Positions 10,414 through 22,238 of a DNA stretch of 64,000 bases are shown here, piece after piece. A program made the translations under genes and the position numbers. The stretch's first letter is position 1. Each line of letters starts with the position of its first letter. Under the pieces are notes generated by a model that worked only from the letters and a program-made list of their open reading frames with translations, had not been told where the DNA came from and made no database searches. The stretch comes from Seiridium cupressi (taxonomy: Eukaryota > Ascomycota > Sordariomycetes > Amphisphaeriales > Sporocadaceae), in NCBI GenBank assembly GCA_036674765.1, contig JARVKI010000129.1, forward strand, positions 1-64,000, in the 5' to 3' direction.

Positions 10414-12238
10414 GCTCCTGCCCAATTCCAGAATCAAACGATGGCGTTTTGCGCCTTGTGACTCTTAACTTTGTGGATGAAAAATGTAAATGGCGCCCGG
10501 TCCTTGTGGTTTCCGTTCCCAGTGCAATGACAATCCACAAATAGACACATTCTTGCAAAGCGATCAAATGACTACAGGCGATACGAGTAGTGCATGATGC
10601 CAAGGATGAGCGCACTTGCCATGGAGTTGTCGTGGAGACGAAAGTTGCCCTATATTGCGATCATGTCCAATAGCACCAATGATTTTGGCCTGGATCTTGC
10701 CCATAGGGTAACTCTTCGGGCGGGGTGCTTCTTCGGGTCCACTAGTGAAGTTACATCGTGTCCTCGTTCCTAGGACACAGCCAATCTGGCCAAGTGCGAA
10801 AAGAGGTTAAACAAGTGGAAAATCTACTAATTTTTTGAGCCAATGGAGATCGCACACCGAAAGAAACAGAGTGTGTATAGTCTCTGTGGCGAGAGTCGGG
10901 GGAGCCAGAAAGGCCACAAGGTCGAATATCTCACACCACTAAGGCCGTTTGGTGTGAAGTAGAACAAGTCTTTGTTGAATGCAGGCAATACTGTTCTAAC
11001 TGTACGTAAAGATTTATGATTTTGGATCTATCGGGGCCATTTTCACATATCACGACTGTGGGTTACAGCTTTCAGCTTACCATTTTGTAAGTCTCCCGCT
11101 GCTTCCGTGTGTCCAGCAGAGTATCAGAGAACATAAGCATCAAAAAATTTTCTTTGTTTAAGCTGTTATATTGCCATGTTTCTATTGGGAAAGGCGGAGG
11201 CTCTGACTTGTTTCATCAAACCCCCTTGAGCCAGCATATAGAGTATAGGTCGTAGTAGCATGCTGGAACCGAGTGATATTTGTTTCCTAACGGAAGCGAG
11301 CTAATATCAGACATCCTAAAAAGTATGAGGGCGCTGTCAGATTAAAGTCAATAAGCCACTTAGAAATTTGACTGAGAATAACTACGGAAAGATCAAAACT
11401 CTCAACGGGCTGTAGCGTATTCTTATCAGAGGTTGTGGAGATGGTGCCTGAATATCAATTACACTGGACCATATTACGTGCAAAGCAGATAGGAGTCAAG
11501 GGAGTGAACAAACCTTGGAATGTTTTGCCTTGATGCAATACATCGTCGTGGTGAAATCACATTGCCTTGTTGATTTTGAGTCTGGAAACCGAATGCCACG
11601 CAATGGTCGTGATGTGGCAAACGGTATTCATGCCTCTTTCCCCGGTGATTCAGGGTTCCCAAAAATATCATATTCGCTTTTATGACGCCTTGGTGTAGCG
11701 CCCAAAATCTTTCAGCTACTCTCAATTCTCGTATACTTATATATAACAAGAATTCTAGCACCTTAACGTCAGCCAATCGGAACGTAGTTGTCAAGAAATA
11801 TGTGGGTGATAGAATCATCCGGGAATGGTGGGGGCGACAGAACAAAGCAAACAAAGGATATAGGAGAGTGATTCAACTGAAAGGCAATTCAAACCAATCT
11901 ATATTGTACAGCGCAGTAAGCCGGAGCTGCCAGTCACGCTGAAGCCCCTCGCACGTAAGTCCCAGTAGAGGCCTCGCGGGATTTATATTCTGTGACATGA
12001 CACTGCATATTTTCCAGCAGGAACTCTTTGAATAGTCCCATAGAACTTTTGATAACTCCGCTCAATCCGCCTCTATTGGCGACAACGGAGAAATAATTGA
12101 GGCACGGGTTTCTATATAAAAAACGGCGAGGTGGAGCTCCAGGCTAATCTAGAGATCTATAAGCTCACATCTCCTCGCCCTCATGACACTGGCGTCTACT
12201 CTCACACTCCAAGGTATTAGCGACTTAGGTGGACCTCC
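10414..12238. other. 1.8-kb intergenic region, no gene seen
   Basis: AT-leaning sequence with only short unrelated ORFs on both strands; the longest (11474-11854, minus) shows no family resemblance or start context. The part next to 10414 is the likely P450 promoter. Confidence 0.55.
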
Positions 12239-13076
12239 TTACGTCTCTGCGTAGATGTAGGTGCTCTTCGATTCCTCGACAGCAAACTCCATCTTGGACT
12301 CCTCAATTTCTTTTCCGTCAACCTTGATGCCGGCTTTCATAACATCGCCCGGGACAACAGGGCCAACACCCTTTGGCGTGCCCGTAATGATGATATCGCC
12401 CTTCTCAATTCTCATGACCTTGGAAATGTCGCTGATCATTCTGGGGATTTGGAACAAGAACAGATTGGTCGAGTCTTGTTGTTTGATTTCATCATTGACG
12501 GATAGGTAAAGCTCAATGTTGTGCGGGTCGGGGATCTTTGACTTGGGAATAGGGCTGCTAATAGGAAGGAAAGTGTCAAATCCCTTGCATATCGACCATG
12601 GGATGCCCTTCTTCTTGGCTTCCCATTGGGCGTTTCTTGCAGTCATATCAATGCTCAGGGCATAGCCTGAAAGCCGAGTTAATGTCCGTACGAGGGAAAG
12701 ACGGGCAGAGGCTCACTCACTCTCAATGGCGTTGTAAATAGTCTTCTCGTCCGACTCCTCAACGTCCTTGACGTCCTTGCCCATAATCAAGGCAAGCTCC
12801 ACCTCGTAGCTGAGCTCCACGCCCCTGGGGCGAATGACGGGCCCCTCTCCAGCCAGTAATATGGAGGTTGAGGGCTTCAAGAAAAAGAAAGGCTGCTTGG
12901 GCCGGGCGCTGTTAAGCTCGGCAACATGGTCCCTGTGCAATGATGTCAGCTATAGGTTCCCCGGCGGCCAATGGCAGGCTGAGAGCGGCTTACGCATAGT
13001 TGCGGCCAATGGCAACGACCTTGCGTGCGTTCTTGAGGGATGCGGCGGTAGACATTGTACGGCGGAAAACGTTCAT
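12239..13076 (-). CDS. FAHD1-like fumarylacetoacetate hydrolase-family protein (acylpyruvase/oxaloacetate decarboxylase type)
   Basis: Exons 12994-13076, 12721-12932 and 12239-12666 on the minus strand encode 240 aa. The order VVAIGRNYADHVAEL, PFFFLKPSTSILL, VELSYEVELALIMG, SYALSIDMTARN, WSICKGFDTFLPISSPI and GDIITGTPKGVGPV is the FAH fold of FAHD1. The metal ligands are the two Glu of the YEVELA segment and the Asp of SIDMTARN. FAHD1 relatives cleave acylpyruvates and decarboxylate oxaloacetate, usually in mitochondria. Two in-frame starts exist: 13076 (MNVFRRTM, basic, suggesting a mitochondrial presequence) and 13055. I report the longer one; the choice may decide localisation. Introns are 61 and 54 bp. 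The gene is divergent from the 13721 gene. Confidence 0.93.
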
Positions 13077-13720
13077 AGTGTGCTGGGGGATGGTACGGTC
13101 AGCGATGCGGCCGGGCGTGCGGGATATATACAGCAACTCTATATTCAAAGTAGCTCAATTGAGGAGAGAGCTTTCAACCCACCTTCGGGATGTGACACTT
13201 GCCACAACGGATACGGGGCAAAGATTGGCCAGAGAGTGATTATGATCAGATGCGGAGGTATTTCTGAATCCGATGGTCGGCTGAGAGTGCGAGGGCAAGT
13301 CACGAGAGCGGAGCTCCGCGACCAGAGACGGGCCTTTAGGGGCCGAGAGAGACGCCCTGGCGCCCTCAGACGCAAAGCAGACGCAAGCACCCACGGCGCT
13401 AGAGCATCGTGATCCACGGCCTAGAAGGGTGCTAGCTTCGGCGGGCATTGGGGGCTTCCTCAGCAGCATCCAGCTGTTCGTCATTCGCTAGAATCAGCCC
13501 CTGCAGCGGGGTTGAAACGCGGAGAAGGCTTGGGTTCGTCCTCGCAAGCACCCGGCCGGATCTGCCACACGCGACTTCTCCACAAAACTTAGGACATCGG
13601 CTGTCTTTTCCCCTGCAAAAACTATATGCATCAGCACGATTCAGCATTGAAGCTGTCCTAGACCCTGAGCCGTATCCATCGCTTCGACATCAGCCGAACG
13701 CCTTCCCGCGTGCCCGCAAT
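13077..13720. other. Divergent promoter region
   Basis: About 640 bp between the FAHD1-like start (minus) and the start of the small coiled-coil gene (plus). No coding signal is convincing. It must contain both promoters and leaders. Confidence 0.55.
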
Positions 13721-14388
13721 ATGGAGGCTCTTCAACTGGCTCAGATGCTGGCGGACCTGAACGACCTCCAGGCTGCTGTAAGTCCACGCCTTGCCTGCCA
13801 CCTTGACGCCAGTGTCTTGTGTCGCACCTCGACCTGACTGGAGAAGTGAGAAGCTAACCCCGCAATCTTGTCGCGTTGCAGCAGGATCAAGGCGCCGCGA
13901 AAGCTCTGGTCGCCGCCAACAAGCATCTCGAGCACACCGCTGCAAAGGACGTGCCAACTTCCGCTTCCCAGCCCCAGTCCCAGTCCCAATCCAAAGGCGC
14001 CAGCACTCCCGCGGGCAGATTTGATAAGCTAGGCCGTCGCATCTTCTCCCCACCGCTATCGAGAACAAACTCCTTCACGCCTTCGACTTCGATCCCAGGA
14101 ACGCCTCGAAAGGAAGACGTGAGCATTTTGCCCCCCTCCATGCTGTGTGTGTGTGTGTGTGTGATCCATGCTAAGACCGTGGTCTAGGCCGATGGCGATA
14201 TCGACAGAGCATCTACCCTGCTCTCCCTCTACGAGATCCGCGCCAAACTAAAGGAGCAAGACAACAGCAGTCTCCAGAAGGCACGGGAGAAGATCAATGC
14301 GCTCGCAGCTAAGCAAACCCAGTTGACCAAGCAGCAACAGCAGCAGCCGAAGTTGCCCACTTCTCAACCGAAGGGTTCCTGGAACTAA
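13721..14388 (+). CDS. Small conserved-looking protein of unknown function, helical/Gln-rich
   Basis: Exons 13721-13777, 13882-14118 and 14188-14388 give 164 aa. I do not recognise the family. The N-terminus (MEALQLAQMLADLNDLQAA) and the segment QGAAKALVAANKHLEHTA look helical. The middle is Ser/Pro/Thr-rich with FDKLGRRIFSPPLSRTNSFTP, which resembles phosphorylation-site sequence. The C-terminus (STLLSLYEIRAKLKEQDN onward) is a likely coiled coil ending in a short poly-Gln stretch. The second exon starts at a tandem GCAGCAG acceptor, so proteins with or without one Gln are possible. Intron 2 (69 bp) contains a (TG)n repeat at 14144-14163. No signal peptide or membrane span is seen. Splice sites are strong and the frame is clean, so I think it is a real gene. 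Confidence 0.7.
14144..14163. repeat. (TG)10 microsatellite inside an intron
   Basis: Perfect TG dinucleotide array within intron 2 of the 13721-14388 gene, 25 bases downstream of the donor. A TG tract in so short an intron could affect splicing efficiency; that is inference. Confidence 0.9.
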
Positions 14389-16275
14389 AAGGATCTCGGG
14401 ACCGTATAACGAAGAAAAAGTATTGCATTCATGGCGTTTTGGGGTTACGAAAGGGAATAATACCGTTACGAAAGCGAACGTACTACGCAGTCATGACACA
14501 AAGAAAATCATGGTCAGCAAGGGAAAAGTTTGGCGATCTCGTCACTGGGGCGCCTTGAGCCAACACTGTTGTTGCAGTGTTCATCATGGTTGGACTGGGT
14601 TGAGCTTGGGTTTGACTCACGGTGAGACACGACCACCCGACGAGAGTGTCAGCACCATACTCTTAATATCCGCCTCCTACATTTTCTTTTCGTCTTATTT
14701 TTATTTCATAAGCCTTGTATCGTTGGAGATCTGGAAGTTCTAGCTTCAAGAGCCTAGGCCCCTGCGGATGATGTCGAATTTTGTCCCAGGCGACAGTGGT
14801 GAGATGGTGTAGGAGTTGTTCGATATAGGGATTAGATAGGTCTCGTGACATGGCGAGTGTTCGCTCCCATCTCCGGCTAGCAAAGGCCTGCGCAGACGAA
14901 CAAGTGGAAAATGTGAGGATGGGTTGGTTACACCTCTGCACTTTGTATGATCGAGTGCAAATTCATGACTGTGGCTCCAACAGCTGCACAGTGAGGGATT
15001 CGAATAAGTGCCGCAGTTGTCTATGTACTTGTAGTTTGGGGTGCAAACGAGACATGTTCTCCGTCGACCATTTACTCGAGTTTGGATGCGCGTCAACGGT
15101 AGTGACAAGCAGTCGGCATAAAGAGACTGAGGATGCTCCTAGAATCGTCACTATCGAATGCCATTTTCTTTCACCCCGTGATTGGAGGGTTAAAAGCCGT
15201 TTCGATGCAACAATAGCACCATTGGCTGCGCTACTTGGAACCCGAGCCTGGCCTGTTTTAGACCTAGTAAAACCCTTGAATGTCCATTTTAAGAATTAAA
15301 AATAGAATAAGCTTAAAATTTGAACTACGAAATACGTATGTTTTGATGATAAATTATGCAGTAAAGGTGATACTAGTAACTAGTATCGGTAATGCGGTAA
15401 AGTGATAGAAAGTAATGAGGAAGATGAAAGAAAGAAGAGTGTGAGAGAGAGAGAGGAAGAGAGAGAGGGGGAAGAGAGAGAGGGGGAAGAGGAGGGGGAA
15501 GAAGCACGAGGTTAGGGTTTTAATCATCATATACTGTGGCAATAGTTTGAAGTCGAAATCGTTGATTATTAAGCAGAAAACTAAACAGACTATAACAGGA
15601 ATGCCTTCTAATGTGCTGCATTAACCCCTCTACACTTCATCTCCATGGATATAGCCATCTCGGCTACTTTAACGAAGGTATAATTCATCGTGCTGTAACG
15701 ATTAATGCTCGAAGACGCTATGTTGCTTATATTATTAACCTTCGCGCCCCGAAACAGGAGTATATAAGTTGACATTAAGATTAACCGGATGGATTTAGCT
15801 ACGTCCATTATTAGAGACTTATTACATTGCTTGCTAATCGATTTTACCATTATAGTGCTTAGCCGTAAGGTCATTCTGTAATAACTCTTTTCATAAACAC
15901 ATCGGCTTCTATGTTTGCTTCTATTCCCTCGCGGGCTATTGGTCTTTAGAACGCGCCGTGTGTAATTAGAGGGCCGTGGCTTCAGTTGGGGGCAAGTCCC
16001 AGAACTGCAGCGTTTTATATGATAAGTGGAGGACACAACTTGGAACTATAAGCTACGGGTTCTATTGTCGTGTTATCTCGTATGCAAGGCTCAGGATTCT
16101 ATCTCCAATGATATATTCAAAAGTTTGGTGAGAGTTTTGTCTCATTACACAGGATAAATTATTAGCTCGCAAAGAAACTGATGATTACTTTGTATCTACA
16201 ATTAAATATCTAGGACACTCAATCTGAGCCTGGTCCCATTTCTATCTTCCAATTCCCAATGAGGCCATTGATACC
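14389..16275. other. AT-rich gene-poor region with GA microsatellite
   Basis: No supported gene. Composition shifts to AT-rich from about 15250. A purine tract (GA/GGGGA repeats) lies at 15427-15504. ORFs such as 15608-16036 (minus) have no recognisable family and biased AT-rich codons. Confidence 0.55.
15427..15504. repeat. Purine (GA/GGGGA) microsatellite
   Basis: Nearly 80 bases of almost pure A/G with GAGAGA and AGAGGGGGAAG units on the + strand, in the AT-rich gene-poor zone. Confidence 0.9.
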
Positions 16276-17942
16276 ATGGCCAACGCTTTTCCGTACCTAA
16301 TACATGTTAGTACCTGGACCAAGGGAAGCTCTATTTATGGCGCAACGCTGCCTCTGGATCGTGATGCCGGCAATCTTGTGACAGCTTTCGTGACATTTTT
16401 TGTCACTATTGTTGGCACCAAGCTGTGGGCAATCATCTGATTTGCTCTTCATCAAATATTCTCAGACTCTGCACAGCACATGATCCTCTTCACCATCAAC
16501 GGCAGACAATTATACGTAATTACCCTGTCCCAGCTGGAGCTCTGTGGAAGCTCTTACAACTCCTGGGCGCGTGGCGCAAAGAAGCGAGTCGTCCTTGTCA
16601 TCGCTTGGTACTACTTATATCTACGGCAATTGTGTTCGTATGCGGCCTCGCACTGTACATTACATCAAACAATCGGTCATACACCACATGTCACTATGGA
16701 AATGAATTACTGGACCAGCAAAACTTCACATGGCTTACCTCAAACGACGCCTATACTGATTCAAATGCCATGGGCTATATAATCGACACAGGTTACAGCA
16801 TAGCGTAGGAACCATGATTCCAAAACTTTATAATCTTTGCACTGACTTCAAATTGATTTCAGGCCTGAGATGGTCAGGTGGCTGAACGAAACGCTCAGAG
16901 ATTTACCTTACTCATCATTTCACCGGATCGAGGAATTATCTACACTAGATTCGACGTTAGATGTATTTTTTCTTCGTTTAACGGTGTGGCATCTACATCG
17001 AAAGTCAATGACCCTTGGTTTGAGGCTGCAGATATTGAGGTTGAATACAAATTAAAGAGTGCCAACCCCACAGGCCACCGAACGTCTTACGAACAAAACA
17101 CACCAGCTTCCCAATGGAATGTTTTCAGTGATTTCAGCTGTGTGACTCTCATGGAAGATGTTCACTTTTCACTGGAATGAGCGACCTCAAATATCCTATA
17201 AAGGAAACGTTTGAGGATAATTCCATACAGAGCAGACTGGATTGGGTTGATCAAGTGGCTTTCAACGTCGCAGCTGACATCTACGAAACCTCAAACTCGA
17301 GAGACAAGTTATGTAAAAGCCAGATTGAGTCTATGTGCTGGACGCCAAGGACCACCACCGGACGACCAGTGGCAGCTAGAAGTAGAATATTGGTTCTCGA
17401 TACTGTTAGTACTCTCACAAAGAACGTTCGACGAAACTGCCTCTGGGATACAGGATACGGCACTCGAGCCATATATCACGCGGCCAGCGACGGATGAGGG
17501 GAAGTATGTGCAATGGCCAGGTATGTGCATCTTGTATTGTATACTGCGTAGCGTTGCTGCCAAGATATATGGACAGAGGATAAATAACCCGAATCATATC
17601 TCCTTCACTGTGTTCGGTCTCATGTTCCTGTTTGTTCTGGGCACGATCATCATTATAATCGGACAGGCTCTACCTTCTGTTGTCAGCTACAGAAGTCAGG
17701 GTAGCATTTTTAAACGAGCGTTCTTTTTCTTTCCCGAGTTTTGGAATGTAAAAAAAAAATTTGTGACAATATTTGAGTGTTATCGTTTCCCAGCTTTCTT
17801 GTATCCTTGCTGGAATTGCGAAAGCTCAATACAGACGGATGCCAAGTGTAAGATGGGCATCGAACTTGGGTTTCTGCACATGCTCACGTTTAGCTGTTTG
17901 GGCTACCATACTTTTGATGCTACCCCATGCCGAGTGCTTTAG
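16276..17942 (+). pseudogene. Broken gene for a fungal multi-pass membrane protein of unnamed family
   Basis: Pieces in three frames line up in the order of a widespread fungal family of large polytopic membrane proteins of unknown function. From 16276: WTKGSSIYGATLPLDRDAGN and LVTAFVTFFVTIVGTKLWAI, then an in-frame TGA at 16438-16440. From about 16480 in another frame: DPLHHQRQTIIRN and GALWKLLQLLGAWRKEA with a membrane span (LVLLISTAIVFVCGLALYI). A plausible intron follows near 16806-16862. Then LDVFFL shifts into SFNGVASTSKVNDPWFEA near 16973. Then FEDNSIQSRLDWVDQVAFN and AADIYET, and after another shift near 17300 PPPDDQWQLEVEYWF and the last span (SFTVFGLMFLFVLGTIIIII). One stop and about three frame breaks make it a pseudogene unless the assembly has indels. 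Confidence 0.65.
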
Positions 17943-18174
17943 CCCCGCTATACCCCTGCGGAATTGCATTTAGCAGGGTCGGGAATCCACTGTATCCCAG
18001 CGGATTAAATGTCCGTGCGTACTAGTCCGGCCAAGGATAGAGGGACGTCACTTTCTCTGGACCTGGCTCACGCTGATCCTTCTCGCGATGATTTGATTTT
18101 CGCCCACGTCTCCAGCGCGTGCTGCACAGCTTCCAACCCGCGACCACATACTCAGCCCCCGGGGCAACCTGTTG

Positions 18175-19863
18175 ATGAAGATGGCTGCGACCGTGGATAT
18201 GAAGCTCCTGCGGGCCACAAAGTTCCCGCCCGAGTTCAATCAGAAGGTGGACATGCACAAGGTCAATCTGCAGGTCATGAAGAAGTGAGTGCTCGGCTCC
18301 GGCAGCCATTCATCGCTGCTCTGTACTAACTGGGGTTTACATAGATGGATTGCTAGCAAACTTGCCGACATCCTAGGCGCGGAAGACGACGTAGTGACGG
18401 AGCTGTGCTTCAATTTGATTGAGGGCTCACGCTTTGTATGTTGTCCCCGCCCTATCACCACAATTGCAACCACGATGCTGACAATTCCTGTCACAGCCCG
18501 ATATCAAATCGATGCAGATTCAGCTGACAGGCTTCCTCGAGAAAGAGACTGCCCCGTTCTGCAAGGAGATGTGGAATCTTTTCCTCAGCGCGCAGTCCAG
18601 TCCCCAAGGCGTGCCTCAGGAACTGCTCGAAGCCAAGAAGCTTGAGCTGATCCAGGAGAAGGTAGAGCTCCTCATTGCTCCATTGTTAGCAGCGCAGCAT
18701 GCTGACTTGTTCTTAGCTTGAGGCAGAGAAATCTGCCGAGGAAGCCCGCCTCCGCCGTGAGAACCAAGAGCGCAGGAACCGCGAAGTCACCGATATCCGA
18801 GATCGTGAGCGCCGCGATCGGGGCTTCCGTGGCGGCCGCGGCGACAACTGGCGTGGAGGTCGGCGTGGAGGTGAAAGAACATTTGATGATCGTAGAGGTG
18901 GCCTAGGTCGCGGCAGAGACCGATCTCGGTCGCGTTCACCCCCTCGACGAGGCGCTTATCGTGGTGGCGACCGTGATCGCTACGTACCACAAGGTCGCCG
19001 TGGCAGCTATCGTGGCCGCTCTCCGACACGCTCAGCCTCTGCCAGTTCACGTGGCTCTCCGTACAGCTCGCGCTCTCGATCTGGTTCCCGCAGCGATGGC
19101 GGCGGTGGTCGAAGCCGTAGATCGAGCAGATCGAGTGGCCAGTCACGCCGTGGAGCTCCTTTGCGCAGGTCACCGCCTCGCTACAGAGACAGCCGCAAGC
19201 GTTCAAGGTCCAGGCGCCACGACAGCCAGAGATCTCGCAATGCACGCCGCAAGAATACCTCATCGCCATCCAACGCCTCGGAGTCAGACGGCGGCAGGCG
19301 TTCGCCGTCACCCAAAAGACGGAGATACTCGGAATCCGCCAGCCGCTCACGATCGCCTGCACGCCGAAGCAAACGGCGCAGCCCGTCCAGATCGTCAGTC
19401 TCGCGCTCACCCAGCCGTGGTCCGAGGCGTCGGTCGGACAAGGAGCTCATCAGTCGCAGCCCTTCCAAGGACCGCTACGGTCGATTAAGACGGCCAACAA
19501 CCCGGAGTCGAAGTGAAAGCAGGAGCAGGAGCAGGAGCAGGAACAGAGGTGGACCTTCTTCGCGACGAAGACAATATTCAGATTCCCCTCAACCACGTGA
19601 CAGATCAGCTGATATATCGGAGACTGAAGACAGACAAGATCGACCCGGCAAACACGACTCGGTGGCTTCGAAAACCGAGGAGGTTCGTTCTTCTTAATTG
19701 GGTCTTTCATATCCGGGTTGCTTGAAAAACTGACCTTGATCTCCGTCAGACCAAGAAGACCAAAACCCCGCAACAAGAGGCCAACGAGCTGCGAGAAAAG
19801 CTCTTGAAAGAGAAAATCATCAAGATGAGAAGAACTTCAAATAGCGGCCCTGTCAACAGTTGA
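18175..19863 (+). CDS. PWI-domain, RS-rich splicing factor (SRm160/SRRM1-like)
   Basis: Exons 18175-18284, 18345-18435, 18497-18661, 18717-19682 and 19750-19863 give 481 aa. The N-terminal PWI domain (about residues 20-115) reads LRATKFPPEFNQKVDMHKVN, KWIASKLADILG, DDVVTELCFNLIEG and PDIKSMQIQLTGFLEKET. Next come a charged helix (LEAEKSAEEARLRRENQERR), an RGG-like stretch (FRGGRGDNWRGGRRGGERT) and a long Arg/Ser domain rich in RSRSRS and SPSK repeats. PWI domains bind nucleic acid; SRRM1 proteins are splicing coactivators of the nuclear exon-junction and 3'-processing machinery. A second in-frame ATG at 18181 (MAATVD) is equally plausible as start. The last intron has a GTTCGT donor. The same-strand gene 0.8 kb downstream is Eaf6. 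Confidence 0.94.
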
Positions 19864-20659
19864 GGCTAATCATCTTTGGCTTCGCAGACTCGTTTTCTAT
19901 TTTAAACAAGGATCTTCACGACATCTTTCTCCCAGCTTAGCCCCTATGTGGATAACACTGGTTCGTCCTCTTTTCTGTCTTCACACTTGATCTGTTTGCG
20001 CTGTTCCGGCCTGTTTGGCGTTTATTAGGCGTTCACAAGACGTCTACCCATAGGTAGATAGAGAGTTATCGAAACCAACTTGCTTGATTTGTTCCAAGTA
20101 GTAGCTCAAATTATATTCGCTCCGTGACTTGAGTGTTATCTGAGCAGCGTTTTATAACTCGCGGACTTACCTATATACATGTTTAAATTTAAGATGAGCA
20201 GAGGTTGGTGGAAATACATCAAACTGGACAATTCCCGGGTGCCTCTTTAATGCAAGCGATACACATTATATTGAAACGGGGTTTTCATTCGTTCTACCTA
20301 GCTCCCTAAATAGACCACATAGTCAAACCTCAAATACACAGTAGATAGAATTGTTCGTCACATTGGGCATTGATAATGCTATAATTCTTGCGATTTCGGG
20401 AAGGATTTTGGTTGATCCGCTGGTTATCCGGCAAGCAGGGGGCTTGTGGCTTGGAGGGGCTGACCACCGCGTCGGCCTCTGCTGTCGCGTTAATTGTCAT
20501 TTACGACTCACTTGTCTACAACCGTGCATCGAATCCAACGGATTTGGTAGTTTTTCATTCAGACCGGCACGAATCGAGCGCTTGTAGGCCCTCGAAGCTC
20601 AACTTGACTGCTAACTCATCACATACTCGAATCTACACATCGCATCCGCAGCCGCGGCA
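19864..20659. other. Intergenic between the PWI gene and Eaf6
   Basis: About 800 bp holding the 3' region of the PWI gene and the promoter and leader of eaf6. No further gene is supported. Confidence 0.6.
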
Positions 20660-21366
20660 ATGACAGAGAATGCCGCATCAGCCGCCGCCGGCAGCAGTAC
20701 CACTGGCGCCAATGGCGCTGGCGGCTCCGGCGAAGCCTTCGACCGTGAGAAGGAGATGGCCGAGTATGAGGCCGAGAAGAAGATCATCAAAGATGCGATC
20801 GCTAAGCGAGCCAAGATCCTGGCCGACCTTTCTCATCTCGAGAACAAGATCGCCGACCTCGAAGGCCGCTATCTGGAGAGTACACCGGGTGGCAATATCC
20901 TTACAGGTTTCGACAACTATACGAAAGGTCTCACCGGTGCGGCGGCTCAGCGGAGGAAGGTTGGGAGCGCGGAACAGAATCGCGTCTTCTCGCGAAGTTC
21001 CATCTCCTACAATGCTCTGAATGTATGTGATGCTTCGGTCCAAACTTGGCTGACACCTCCGCAACCATGACTGCGGCGTTGTGTGTACGCGCCATGTCAG
21101 GCTTGGTACTGACGGTTTTATAGCAGGAAGCAGCTACGCCAGCCTCTGGCACGTCGACCCCAGGCGCGCCAACCCCAATATCGACATCATTCGCCCACAA
21201 GGAAAAAGGTCCGTCGGAAGCAGCCACACCTACGTCGGCAACGGAGAAGAAGACGGTGGTCAACAAGAAGAAAAAGGAGAAGGTTACTGCCGAGGACAGC
21301 GAGACGGATTCAAGGGCGGATAGTAAGAAAGTCCGCACCCATTTTGGGGCCAACGCCCGGAAATAA
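20660..21366 (+). CDS. eaf6: Eaf6, histone acetyltransferase (NuA4) subunit
   Basis: Exons 20660-21022 and 21124-21366 encode 201 aa. After an Ala/Gly/Ser-rich start, a coiled coil (KEMAEYEAEKKIIKDAI, then ILADLSHLENKIADLEGRYL) leads into the diagnostic block ESTPGGNILTGFDNYTKG, and later QNRVFSRSSISYN. Eaf6/MEAF6 is a small nuclear subunit shared by NuA4 and, in yeast, NuA3 acetyltransferase complexes. The C-terminal exon is low complexity (Thr/Pro/Ser then Lys-rich KKTVVNKKKKEKV) and is probably disordered. The second exon begins at a tandem TAGCAG acceptor (21124 or 21127), giving one Gln more or less. The intron is 101 bp. Confidence 0.95.
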
Positions 21367-22238
21367 GTCCTTCATGTCGTCGTGTTTTGTCTCGGTAGAC
21401 TGGTGTTTGGTTTCTATGATACCCCCTGCATTGAATGGAGTTCAGAAGATGGGTCTCGAGATTTGCTTTTTGCTCAAAAGGAAGATAAAATAACAGAGTC
21501 GGGTTCTTGCTTGAGCATCGTGGCGCCTTGGACGTTTCTATGGTCTCGATTACTAGATACGTGCAAGATTCAAGCGGCAGCTTCGAGGCCACGAGCAGGC
21601 CGATCAGTCGGAGCGACTCTGCCTCATTTGGTTCAAGGTTGGGAGGGTCGTAGTCTCATAATCTTGCAGTATAAACCCCAACCACTCGATTACTTGCATG
21701 TCGCCAACGAAGCAGCGCAATGTCTCATATTGTGTCGGCATTATTCCACAATCAATGAGGTGGCTTTCACAAGTACCAAGTGTGGAATTCACATTGCCGT
21801 GGGACATGAATGGCACTACTTAGCCGAGACTTGAGTGGCCTGCTTGAGTATTGGAGTTAATTAGGTACTTTACATTGTAGCGATCTCAGCCATCCGGGTA
21901 CTTTATACTGGGCTTTAAGTAATGTCGCTGCCGCCTGTAGCCGCCGGCTTGGCATGACACAAGGGTCCGCCCCAGCCCCAACCTCGCCCGCGACCGTTCC
22001 TGCAACGGGAAGCTCAGGTCTGGTCCAGGGCCCGTGTGGTCCCACTGCGGGGTGCAGCTCCGTGCAATAAGGCATCGTGCAGCTTGCACTTCGCGATCCA
22101 GGGTCGAGTATAAGTATGCTGTAGGGCCGCCCGCTAGGCTCGTACTACTTTCCTGCCTACTGCTTGCCCAGTTTCGCAAGCGCCCAGAAAAAACCAGAAG
22201 AGTTGTGTATCTCTCCCAGACGGGCAATTCAATCCATA
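21367..22238. other. Intergenic between eaf6 and the DPP5-type gene
   Basis: About 870 bp with no supported gene; it holds the 3' region of eaf6 and the promoter of the peptidase gene. Confidence 0.55.

Noticed and set aside
11474..11854. 126-aa minus-strand ORF in the gap between P450 and FAHD1-like gene
   Set aside because: No family resemblance, no leader, and AT-driven composition.
8398..13076. A biosynthetic gene cluster around the P450
   Set aside because: No PKS, NRPS, terpene synthase, transporter or pathway regulator lies within reach; neighbours are conserved housekeeping genes.
15608..16036. 142-aa minus-strand ORF, considered as a transposon remnant
   Set aside because: No integrase, reverse-transcriptase or transposase motif and no terminal repeats visible nearby.
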